Shown: positions 1-5,172, numbered from the stretch's first letter. The stretch: DNA of 5,322 bases from an uncultured Oscillochloris sp. (GCA_903877345.1 CAIRDL010000199.1:1-5322), one strand, 5' to 3'. A program made the numbers and translations. The notes: generated by a model from the letters alone, not told the origin.

Positions 1-33
1 CGGGAGTGGGGGCGCGGCAAGCTCACGCACCAT
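1..33 (-). CDS. 5' end of an unidentified gene leaving the left edge
   Basis: An ATG at 33-31 on the minus strand opens a frame reading MVRELAAPPLP to the window edge. It is preceded by a perfect GAGGAGG Shine-Dalgarno (46-40) with a 6-nt spacer, the best ribosome binding site in the window, so the start is well supported. Only 11 codons are visible, so no function can be assigned. The gene points the same way as the ring-nuclease/HTH gene (which ends at 161) and is separated from it by 127 bp full of dyad symmetry. It may therefore have its own regulated promoter rather than depend on read-through. Confidence 0.6.
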   Translation of the reverse strand, partial: MVRELAAPPLP

Positions 34-39
34 CGCGAA

Positions 40-46
40 CCTCCTC
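40..46 (-). promoter_or_regulatory. Strong ribosome binding site GAGGAGG
   Basis: CCTCCTC on the plus strand reads GAGGAGG on the minus strand, 6 nt upstream of the ATG at 33. It fixes the start of the gene cut by the left edge. Confidence 0.7.
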
Positions 47-68
47 GGCAGCAGCGAGACGCCCCCCA

Positions 69-74
69 AGCATA
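69..74 (-). promoter_or_regulatory. Weak candidate -10 box (TATGCT) for the left-edge gene
   Basis: TATGCT on the minus strand matches TATAAT at four of six positions and lies about 36 nt before the start codon. At a 17-bp spacing the -35 would be ATCTCA, which does not match consensus. The box is therefore only plausible if transcription is activator-assisted or uses an alternative sigma factor. The dyads at 79-92 and 97-134 would lie in its spacer and just upstream. Confidence 0.2.
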
Positions 75-78
75 GCCG

Positions 79-92
79 ATGCGCGGGCGCAT
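79..92. promoter_or_regulatory. 14-bp dyad ATGCGC-GG-GCGCAT
   Basis: This is a perfect inverted repeat with 6-bp arms and a 2-bp centre, in non-coding DNA between the left-edge gene and the tandem palindromes at 97-134. Its sequence is unrelated to those palindromes, so it could be a second operator or a small hairpin in a leader. Short GC-rich dyads arise by chance in GC-rich DNA, so support is modest. Confidence 0.3.
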
Positions 93-96
93 GAGA

Positions 97-134
97 TCCG
101 AATCACTTCGGAACTTTCTCCGAATTGATTCGGA
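97..134. promoter_or_regulatory. Tandem palindromic operator, two TCCGAA-N4-TTCGGA sites
   Basis: Two palindromes with identical arms occur at 97-112 (centre TCAC) and 119-134 (centre TTGA), separated by 6 bp. Their centres are 22 bp apart, about two helical turns, so two dimers would bind on the same face of DNA. That is the classic layout of a cooperative operator. The whole block also folds on itself: 96-105 pairs perfectly with 126-135 and 107-112 with 119-124, giving a 16-bp stem with one C/T mismatch and a 6-nt loop. It lies upstream of the left-edge gene and downstream of the ring-nuclease/HTH stop. It could also help end transcription of that gene, but no T-tract follows. The cognate regulator is unknown. 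Confidence 0.6.
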
Positions 135-160
135 TGCCATGCGGCGTGAAGCGTCGTAGA

Positions 161-1087
161 CTAAGAGAACCGCTCGGTACGCTCATCGGTGAAGAAGTGC
201 GCGAACTTCTCGCGCACCCAGCGATAATCCACGCGGGTTGCGGGCGGCAATTCCCAGGCGTTGGCACACTCCTGATAGATCACCGTCTGGTGCGAACTGA
301 CGGTGTTGATTTCAACCGCAAGCTGGTTCGCAACCTGTTGCGGCGTGAGTCCGGCGGCCAGCGCCCGCAGCACATCGCGGCGGCGCGGGGTCAGGCGGTC
401 AAAGACGTGGCGGCAACGTGACTGTTCAAGCGCCGCGAGGGTCGCATTCTGGGCCACCAGCACCGCGTGGGCATCCGTCGCTGGAGGCGTTCGCAATGCC
501 GGGAACAAGTGGCCCCACGGGCGCACCGGAACGGGGAGCAGCCGCACCCCGGTGGCATCGGGAAGGTGGAGCAGCGCGCCCTCGTTGGTCTGAGCGCGTA
601 CCGCATCAGTAGAATAGAGGTGCCAGATGCGGTCGCCATAATCAAAGTAGATCAGGGCGGCGGCAAGGGCCAGCATCCCCAACATGCGCCGCCCACCGCT
701 GAGGCAGAGATGCACGGTGAAGGCTTGCTGCTTGAGTTGTTGGAGCAACTGGTGGCATGTATTGAGCACCGCATCGGTCGCCGCCTCCGAATGAATGTCG
801 CCAATGGGATGCCCACCCAGGAGCACCGGATGCGGGCGGTAGCGGAGGGGCCGTTCGCGATAGGTACCCGTGGCAAAGACCACGCCTAGTTGGGCGAGAG
901 CCGCTTGGTAGCGGGGGTTCTGTTCGGACAAATGGATGACGATCAGTTCACCGATGGGGTAGCCCTGGTCGAGCAAAGCGTCGAGGGCGAGGGTGATGAC
1001 CTGCGGCTGACCGCCCAAGGTTGCCACCAACACAATGGGAGAAGACGGCACAGGTGATACACCTGAGAAAGCGTGGACGTGATTCAT
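161..1087 (-). CDS. CRISPR-associated ring nuclease / CARF protein (NE0113-like) fused to a LuxR-type HTH
   Basis: This 308-residue protein has two parts. Residues 17-200 look like the CARF-type ring-nuclease family first named for NE0113: a first strand and loop IVLVATLGGQPQV (18-30), a conserved IGDIHSEAATDAV (95-107), and a strand followed by LSGGRRMLGMLALAAAL (129-145), the usual cOA-binding second signature. Family members bind or cleave cyclic oligoadenylate from type III CRISPR systems. Residues 232-275 (LTPRRRDVLRALAAGLTPQQ onward, with TVSSHQTVIYQE) are a LuxR/GerE helix-turn-helix, so the protein may be a cOA-responsive transcription factor. The start at 1087 is preferred over an upstream ATG at 1150. 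It has an AGGGG ribosome site 5-9 nt upstream and avoids a 65-bp overlap with the neighbour. A GTG at 1051 is an alternative. It diverges from the AAA-Csx3 gene, and the two start codons overlap by 2 bp. Family assignment is by remembered motifs; nuclease activity is untested. Confidence 0.8.
   Translation of the reverse strand: MNHVHAFSGVSPVPSSPIVLVATLGGQPQVITLALDALLDQGYPIGELIVIHLSEQNPRYQAALAQLGVVFATGTYRERPLRYRPHPVLLGGHPIGDIHSEAATDAVLNTCHQLLQQLKQQAFTVHLCLSGGRRMLGMLALAAALIYFDYGDRIWHLYSTDAVRAQTNEGALLHLPDATGVRLLPVPVRPWGHLFPALRTPPATDAHAVLVAQNATLAALEQSRCRHVFDRLTPRRRDVLRALAAGLTPQQVANQLAVEINTVSSHQTVIYQECANAWELPPATRVDYRWVREKFAHFFTDERTERFS
1051..1065. promoter_or_regulatory. 15-bp dyad CAGGTG-ATA-CACCTG between the divergent starts
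   Basis: This is a perfect inverted repeat with 6-bp arms around ATA, 20 bp before the AAA-Csx3 ATG. It sits in the codons for residues 8-13 of the ring-nuclease/HTH protein. Those residues are low-complexity and precede the first core strand, so coding constraint there looks weak. The position suits an operator for either divergent gene. A weak plus-strand promoter, CTGACC-N18-CACAAT (1007-1036), would place the dyad just after its start site. Confidence 0.35.
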
Positions 1088-2237
1088 GGCACCCCTATTC
1101 CCTGCGGTTTTGCTTGGCGGGCCGGCCCATTCCGGCAAAAGTACGCTCACCTATCGGCTCAGTCAACACCTGCGGCAGCAAGGCACGCCCCACTATGCGC
1201 TGCGAGCCAACCCCGACGGCGACGGTGATTGGACGGCGGCGGTAGCGGCATCCCTGGTCGCCGAGTTGCGCCCCCGCGTGCGGAGCGGGTGGACGCCCGC
1301 TTTTGCGACAGCGGTGGCCCAAGCGGTCGCGGCGCGGCACATGCCCCTGATCGTTGATGCGGGAGGTCAGCTTTCCCCCGAAACAGAACTGATTGCCGCC
1401 CATTGCACCCACGCCCTCCTGCTCAGTGCCGACCCGGCGGCGCTCCCGGCGTGGCGTGCGTTGGTGGTGCGTCGGGGGTTGGTGCCGGTCGCTGAATTGC
1501 ACTCAGCGCTCACTGGCGTAAGCTTGGTGGAAGAGCGGGGGCCACCGTTGCGCGGCACTCTCGTTGGACTGAGCCGGACGGGCAATTCAGATGGGCCATG
1601 CTTCAGCGCCCTGTGTGAACAGCTCGGCCACCTCTTCGCCTACACCACCGACGAACTCTTCCGCAGCCACTTGGCGCAGACCGACATTGAACTGGTGCTG
1701 CATGTGGAGCAGCCGATCTATCCATTGCCCGCGCATCTTGATCACCCCTGGGTGCCGTCCGAACTCGCGACGTTGCTGCCGACGCTCCCCGCCGAAGCAC
1801 CCCTTGGGATCTACGGACGGGGGCCGACCTGGCTCTATGCGGCTCTCGCTGCCGCGCATCCGGCGGTGCGTTGCGCCGTCTTCGATCCCCGCCAGGGGTG
1901 GGTAGACGTGCCGACGCTGAGCCACGCGCCCCTGGATGAACCTGGCCCACTCGACATCACCAGTACCACCCAAAACGGCGTGACGCGCCTCCGGGCCGGC
2001 ATTCCCAGTGGCTACCTTGACTGGCGCGACGCCGACCGCATCGCCGTCCCCGCCGTCGCGGGCGGGGTCATCCTTGATGGGCGATTGCCCAACTGGCTGT
2101 GGGCGGCGCTGGCGCGGCGGTATCACACGGCGGCGTGGGTGGCGTGCTACCAACCGCAACTCGGCGGCTCGGTGCTTGTCCGCTCGCACGATGCCCGTTT
2201 CCCCGTTGGGCATGTGCTGCCTGACGATCTGAACTAA
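1086..2237 (+). CDS. csx3: AAA-type P-loop NTPase fused to tandem Csx3 (Crn3-like) domains
   Basis: This 383-residue protein opens with a P-loop NTPase: Walker A GGPAHSGKST (11-20) and a Walker-B-like LIVDAGG (88-94), the arrangement known from Csx3-AAA fusions. The rest carries two Csx3 modules. Copy 1 has IYGRGPTWLYAALA (242-255), H258 and FDPRQGW (266-272). Copy 2 has ILDGRLPNWLWAALA (329-343), YHTAAWVACYQPQLGG (346-361) and RSH (366-368). Csx3/Crn3 of Archaeoglobus (AF1864) binds and cleaves cyclic tetra-adenylate as a tetramer. Against AF1864 as remembered, copy 1 keeps the equivalents of H60, D69 and R71; copy 2 keeps H60 (H347) but has Q356 and Q358 at the other two. The likely role is removal or sensing of cOA beside type III CRISPR. 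A TGA at 1080-1082 in the same frame rules out an earlier start. The ribosome site is poor (only GGA at 1075-1077). Confidence 0.87.
   Translation: MAPLFPAVLLGGPAHSGKSTLTYRLSQHLRQQGTPHYALRANPDGDGDWTAAVAASLVAELRPRVRSGWTPAFATAVAQAVAARHMPLIVDAGGQLSPETELIAAHCTHALLLSADPAALPAWRALVVRRGLVPVAELHSALTGVSLVEERGPPLRGTLVGLSRTGNSDGPCFSALCEQLGHLFAYTTDELFRSHLAQTDIELVLHVEQPIYPLPAHLDHPWVPSELATLLPTLPAEAPLGIYGRGPTWLYAALAAAHPAVRCAVFDPRQGWVDVPTLSHAPLDEPGPLDITSTTQNGVTRLRAGIPSGYLDWRDADRIAVPAVAGGVILDGRLPNWLWAALARRYHTAAWVACYQPQLGGSVLVRSHDARFPVGHVLPDDLN
1138..1166 (-). promoter_or_regulatory. Candidate promoter for the ring-nuclease/HTH gene, inside the csx3 coding region
   Basis: On the minus strand TTGACT (1166-1161, five of six against TTGACA) is followed by a 17-bp spacer and TACTTT (1143-1138, keeping the key T, A and final T). 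Transcription would begin near 1131, leaving a leader of about 44 nt before the ATG at 1087. This would exclude use of the longer start at 1150. It lies wholly within codons 18-27 of the divergent AAA-Csx3 gene. Confidence 0.4.
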
Positions 2238-2239
2238 GC

Positions 2240-2577
2240 CTAGCATGCAGGCTCGTCCACATCTGAGGACGAGTCAGGGTGAGCACGCATCACGTAAAAA
2301 ACGTACCCGTACCAAGCGGCGTAGCGCCGATACAAATCAAGCTCGCGCTGCTCTTGATCGAACATCTGTTGGGCGACCGCATGCCCCGCATACTTCGTGC
2401 GGAGCAGCGCAATGCGCGCTTCGAATCGAGCGTCTGCATCCCTGGGCCACAGCCAACATCGAGAATCGCTGGGCGGGCGGGCAAAGCGGTGATGAGCGCG
2501 AGCGCCTTGCCCGTTGAAACAGAATCGCCCGGCCCTACGCGGGGCAGATCGTGGTGAATTTCAAAAAAGAAATCCAT
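2240..2577 (-). pseudogene. SAM-dependent methyltransferase, internally deleted and frameshifted
   Basis: From an ATG at 2577 (or an in-frame ATG at 2595) the frame reads MDFFFEIHHDLPR, then ILDVGCGPGMQTLD, the motif I glycine-rich SAM-binding loop of a class I methyltransferase. Around 2425 the meaning jumps to another frame: FEARIALLRTKYAG, then ELDLYRRYAAWYGYVFYVMR, ending at a TAG at 2240-2242. These look like the two ends of one protein. About 51 N-terminal and 61 C-terminal residues remain; full-length relatives are, as I recall, about 250-270 residues. So the middle (motif II onward) is missing and the join is out of frame. The product cannot be a working enzyme. It follows the MBL-fold gene on the same strand and meets csx3 tail to tail, with 2 bp between stops. 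The junction sequence is TCGAATCGA (2421-2429), a short repeat that could have mediated deletion. Confidence 0.75.
2250..2275 (+). terminator. Hairpin after csx3, possible terminator without a T-tract
   Basis: Positions 2250-2258 pair with 2267-2275 in a 9-bp stem (core CTCGTCC/GGACGAG) with an 8-nt loop, starting 12 nt after the csx3 stop. The one imperfect pair, G2251 with T2274, is a G-U pair in plus-strand RNA but a C-A mismatch in minus-strand RNA. That favours a role in the csx3 transcript. No uridine run follows, so intrinsic termination is uncertain; it may instead protect the 3' end. It overlaps the tail of the methyltransferase pseudogene. Confidence 0.45.
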
Positions 2578-2638
2578 ACCGTTTTTGGAAGCCATTCGGC
2601 ACGTTACCGCGCATAGATTGCGTGACGACAAGGCCCGG

Positions 2639-3448
2639 CTACTCGTCAATCAGGCCATCCTGCGCCCAGCCCACCTGCGTCGCATCGGCCTCGCCGCCGA
2701 ACTCAAGATAGACGCTTTCGACGTTGAGCCGGTGCGCCCCGGCGTTCGCGAGCGGCGACCGGAAGACCATCGTGGCGCACGCCGCAACGGTCTCAGCGAC
2801 ACTGGCCCCTGCGCTGATGGCCCGCACGACCCGGCGGCGCACCTCGTCGAGATAGGCCCGGTCGGTCGTGGGCGCACCGTGTCCTGGCACCAATGCCTGG
2901 ATCGGCAGGGCGGCGATCCGTGCGAGCGTTAGCTCGTAGGCGTCCAGACGGTGGCTGACCAACGGAATCTCAGTATCGCTGAGCGTATCTGCAGCCCAGA
3001 GCAACCCGCTGGTCGGCACGAAGATCGCCACCTGGTCGGCAGCGTGCCCAGGGATGTGCAACAGCGTGAGTGCGAGATCACCCAAAACGAACACCTGTCC
3101 ATCCTGAAACGTGGCCGCGAGATGAGGCGGACGAAACGGCGCGGCCCGCACGTAGCCGAAGCGCTGCTCCCAACGGTCAATCATCGCGAGGGTCTCCACC
3201 TGATGCGCGGTCAGGGTTTCGGCAAAACGGACGTGGGCATACACTGGCAACGCAGGCAACCGCTCGGGGCCGAGGATGTGATCCCAGTGGCTATGGGTAA
3301 GCACCAGACCCACCGGACTACCGAGGCAGACGGCCAACGTAGCCGCACGAGCACTCTCATCGGGGTGCGGGCCGGGGTCAAGCAGCCAGACTTGTCCGGC
3401 GCTCGTCAGCACTCCCGCGTTGTAGGCCAGCGCACGGCTCGGGAGCAC
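2639..3448 (-). CDS. MBL-fold metallo-hydrolase, probably with a frameshifted N-terminus
   Basis: The open frame encodes 269 residues from a GTG. All metal-binding motifs of the metallo-beta-lactamase fold are present: THSHWDH (51-57), H135 in HIPGHAADQ, D154 in WAADTL, and H190 in VPGHG. The active site should therefore be intact and bind two metal ions. The substrate is unknown; relatives include glyoxalase II-like thioesterases and lactonases. The GTG has no ribosome site. The frame upstream of it still reads sensible protein (KLTPELW) back to a TGA at 3482-3484. A well-placed ATG with a good ribosome site lies at 3485 in another frame, so about 12 N-terminal residues have probably been cut off by a 1-base insertion. 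It follows the kinase-FGE gene by under 50 bp and precedes the methyltransferase pseudogene, suggesting one transcription unit. Confidence 0.85.
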   Translation of the reverse strand: MLPSRALAYNAGVLTSAGQVWLLDPGPHPDESARAATLAVCLGSPVGLVLTHSHWDHILGPERLPALPVYAHVRFAETLTAHQVETLAMIDRWEQRFGYVRAAPFRPPHLAATFQDGQVFVLGDLALTLLHIPGHAADQVAIFVPTSGLLWAADTLSDTEIPLVSHRLDAYELTLARIAALPIQALVPGHGAPTTDRAYLDEVRRRVVRAISAGASVAETVAACATMVFRSPLANAGAHRLNVESVYLEFGGEADATQVGWAQDGLIDE

Positions 3449-3485
3449 CCAGAGTTCTGGGGTAAGTTTGGAACGGCTGAGTCAT
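3449..3485 (-). pseudogene. Frameshifted original start of the MBL-fold gene
   Basis: The ATG at 3485 starts MTQPFQ and is out of frame with the body by one surplus base. Deleting one base of the GG at 3470-3471 gives MTQPFKLTPELWVLPSRALA running straight into the body, a typical start for this fold and about 281 residues in total. This may be a true mutation or a sequencing or assembly error. Confidence 0.6.
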
Positions 3486-3491
3486 CGGCAA

Positions 3492-3497
3492 CACCTT
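3492..3497 (-). promoter_or_regulatory. Ribosome binding site AAGGTG for the original MBL start
   Basis: AAGGTG on the minus strand lies 6 nt before the ATG at 3485, whereas the in-frame GTG at 3448 has no comparable site. It supports 3485 as the ancestral start. Confidence 0.55.
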
Positions 3498-3532
3498 TGC
3501 TGCTTTGGTCGTGACGAGAACCCGGACGTTCC

Positions 3533-4957
3533 TCACTTGGCACTCCTGCTGACGACCCGCAACCCTCCGTCGTAGTTGCGGAGACGCGGGTCGTTGAAGC
3601 TGTGGGACGCCCCGCGCACGGATGTGTTGTCATTCCGCAACGAGTCGCCACGGATCACACGAATATCGTCGACGTCATCCTCCAGATAGATCACTTGCCA
3701 CTCATCTTCAAGCTGATACGGGTACGTCTTGCCCCACTGGGTCGCGCACCACTCATGGACATTCCCCGCCATATCCAGCGCACCGTAGGGGCTGGCCCCA
3801 TCCGGGTAACTGCCGACGGGCGTGGTTTTCTGCAAGCCTGACTCGCTGCTATTGGACAAGCTCGCATCCCAGGTGTTGCCCCAGGGCCAGATCAGGCCAT
3901 CAGTTCCACGAGCGGCTTTTTCCCACTCAGCCTCGCTCGGGAGCCGAAACGCAATGCCGGTCTGCTTGCTCAGCCAGCGACAGTAGGCCACGGCCTCGAA
4001 CCAACTCACGCCGACCACCGGGTAGTCTGGGCCATTCCATTTCGCGTCGTTCCAATAGGAGGGCTGGGTGATGTTTTCTGCCTGCCGCCACTGCCAGCCC
4101 GCCATTGTCCAGTAAGCGCGGTTGGTGTAGCCGTCGCCCTCAACGAAGGGGCGAAACTGGGCGTTGGTCACCTCGGTCTTGCCGATCCAGTAGTCGGGCA
4201 GGGTCAGGGTATGCTGCGGTTGCTCATTGTCACGAGCCTGCGTATCGGCGCTGCTGCTGCCCATGAGGAAGGGGCCAGCGGGTACCTTGACCAGCTCAGG
4301 CACCCAGGCGGTGGAGTCGGTGGGGGCGGCGGTGGGCGGTGGAACGGCGGGTGCGCCGCCTTGATTAGCAAACAACCCGCAGCCCCCAAGGAAAAATGCC
4401 CCAACCAGCACGACCGCCAACAGCATCCCATGCCGGAGCAAGAAGGGTGGCGCTTTCCTCATGGCGGGTGGCGGTCGCACCGGGATGGTTAGCACACCTA
4501 CGAGCGGGTGAATGACCTGCGTGGGCGCGAGGGCCGGGGGCGTTCCCGCAAGCGATGGCGAGGCGGCTTGCCGCAGCGTTCGCACCGTGGCACTGGCGGA
4601 GCAATTATCGGATTTGATTGCCATCACTTGCACGGGTGCCGCACGCACCTCATGCTGCTGCTTCAGCAGCGTTGCCAAATCATCGCCGGGGATGTATTCC
4701 ATCACCAAAAACTGGCCGTCAGCATCGCTGAAATGGTCAGTCACTTGCGGCAAGCGGGGATGTTCGAGTTGCGCTAAGAGTTTGGCCTCGCGCTCGAAGG
4801 TCTCTTTCCGCTGCGTGTCGGTAAAACGCGTCTGTTTGAGGGCGACGGACTTATCGAGCCGGGTGTCAAAGGCTTCGTAGACAAAACCGAAGCCGCCTTG
4901 CCCGATTTGGCGCACGATTTGGTAACGCTGGTTAATCAGGGCACCTGGCTGAAGCAT
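3533..4957 (-). CDS. Ser/Thr kinase N-lobe fragment fused to a membrane segment and FGE-sulfatase domain
   Basis: The frame encodes 474 residues. Residues 12-101 are the N-lobe of a eukaryotic-like kinase: glycine loop IGQGGFGFVYEAF (18-30), VALK with K41, likely helix-C E57, and hinge FLVMEYIPGDDL (83-94). After Q101 the sequence jumps to HEVRAAPVQVMAIKSDN (102-118), which resembles the last helix of such kinases. The catalytic loop (HRDxKxxN), DFG and APE are absent, about 130-150 residues by comparison with the fold, so phosphotransfer is not expected. Residues 119-172 are a linker, about 176-193 a membrane helix, and 217-470 an FGE/SUMF1-type C-type-lectin fold (VPAGPFLMGS, EVTNAQF, PVVGVSWFEAVAYCRWLS, RLPSEAEWEKAARG, WPWGN, MAGNVHEW). 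The FGE domain should face outside. No catalytic cysteine is seen near the end, so a ligand-binding role is likelier than formylglycine synthesis. The ribosome site is weak (GGA about 13 nt before ATG). Confidence 0.85.
   Translation of the reverse strand: MLQPGALINQRYQIVRQIGQGGFGFVYEAFDTRLDKSVALKQTRFTDTQRKETFEREAKLLAQLEHPRLPQVTDHFSDADGQFLVMEYIPGDDLATLLKQQHEVRAAPVQVMAIKSDNCSASATVRTLRQAASPSLAGTPPALAPTQVIHPLVGVLTIPVRPPPAMRKAPPFLLRHGMLLAVVLVGAFFLGGCGLFANQGGAPAVPPPTAAPTDSTAWVPELVKVPAGPFLMGSSSADTQARDNEQPQHTLTLPDYWIGKTEVTNAQFRPFVEGDGYTNRAYWTMAGWQWRQAENITQPSYWNDAKWNGPDYPVVGVSWFEAVAYCRWLSKQTGIAFRLPSEAEWEKAARGTDGLIWPWGNTWDASLSNSSESGLQKTTPVGSYPDGASPYGALDMAGNVHEWCATQWGKTYPYQLEDEWQVIYLEDDVDDIRVIRGDSLRNDNTSVRGASHSFNDPRLRNYDGGLRVVSRSAK
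3551..3661 (-). other. Possible DGR-type variable region at the 3' end of the kinase-FGE gene
   Basis: Residues 433-469 cover the C-type-lectin segment that diversity-generating retroelements (DGRs) rewrite. From S451 to D463 nearly every codon ends in C: TCC CAC AGC TTC AAC GAC, then CTC CGC AAC TAC GAC. This is what adenine mutagenesis of AAC codons in a template would leave. The frame RVIRG, SVRGA, NDPR, LRVV matches the usual target skeleton. Against it, RGDSL replaces the common RGGSW and GLR replaces GFR, changes that A-mutagenesis alone does not explain. No template repeat or reverse transcriptase is in the window. Confidence 0.3.
4654..4670. repeat. Perfect inverted repeat at the kinase deletion junction
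   Basis: GCTGCTG and CAGCAGC are 7-bp arms around CTT, exactly where the kinase sequence jumps from LLKQQ to HEV. CTG/CAG repeats and small hairpins are known promoters of slippage deletions. Confidence 0.6.
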
Positions 4958-5061
4958 GGTGGTGGTCGTTTCCGTGTAAATGCGGTGGGAACGGCTGGCG
5001 TTTGGCCGTGTGGCCCTCCACCGACGACAGCCCGTGTATGGCGAGCCTCGGTGCTGAAACC

Positions 5062-5090
5062 TTGCACGCGATGCACCGGAATGCTAGAAT
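5062..5090 (+). promoter_or_regulatory. Candidate sigma-70-type promoter, plus strand
   Basis: TTGCAC (5062-5067, four of six) and TAGAAT (5085-5090, five of six) are separated by exactly 17 bp, predicting a start near 5097. No obvious plus-strand gene follows. A weak frame from an ATG at 5119 stays open to the edge but runs antisense to the gene ending at 5232. The transcript would contain the hairpin at 5128-5172. Confidence 0.4.
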
Positions 5091-5127
5091 AGATGTAGGC
5101 AATTGGGACAAGTGAAGAATGTCGTGC

Positions 5128-5172
5128 CACACGGCCCACCGGATAGCTGTCGAGGCAATGGTGGGCTGTGTG
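5128..5172 (+). repeat. 13-bp stem hairpin in the intergenic region
   Basis: CACACGGCCCACC (5128-5140) pairs with GGTGGGCTGTGTG (5160-5172) around a 19-nt loop. The only non-Watson-Crick pair is G5133 with T5167, a G-U pair in plus-strand RNA but an A-C mismatch in minus-strand RNA. That points to a plus-strand structured RNA, about 30 nt after the predicted start from 5062-5090. It could equally be a cruciform or a protein site in the kinase-FGE leader. Confidence 0.45.

Noticed and set aside
1088..1150. Longer N-terminus of the ring-nuclease/HTH protein starting at ATG 1150
   Set aside because: It would overlap the AAA-Csx3 gene by 65 bp across its Walker A codons, and the added residues (SVLLPEWAGPPSKTAG) look like a shadow of that gene. 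The ATG at 1087 has a good ribosome site, and the candidate promoter would start transcription downstream of 1150.
1587..2246. 219-residue minus-strand open frame opposite csx3
   Set aside because: It is antisense to clear Csx3 motifs, has no recognisable domain, and is typical of shadow frames in GC-rich DNA.
2290..2649. 119-residue minus-strand frame taken as a small intact gene
   Set aside because: Only its middle third is meaningful (methyltransferase motif I). After the junction near 2425 it continues in the wrong frame, so it is part of a pseudogene.
2951..3514. 187-residue plus-strand open frame opposite the MBL gene
   Set aside because: It is a mirror of the MBL-fold coding sequence and is rich in Arg, His and Gln without a fold signature.
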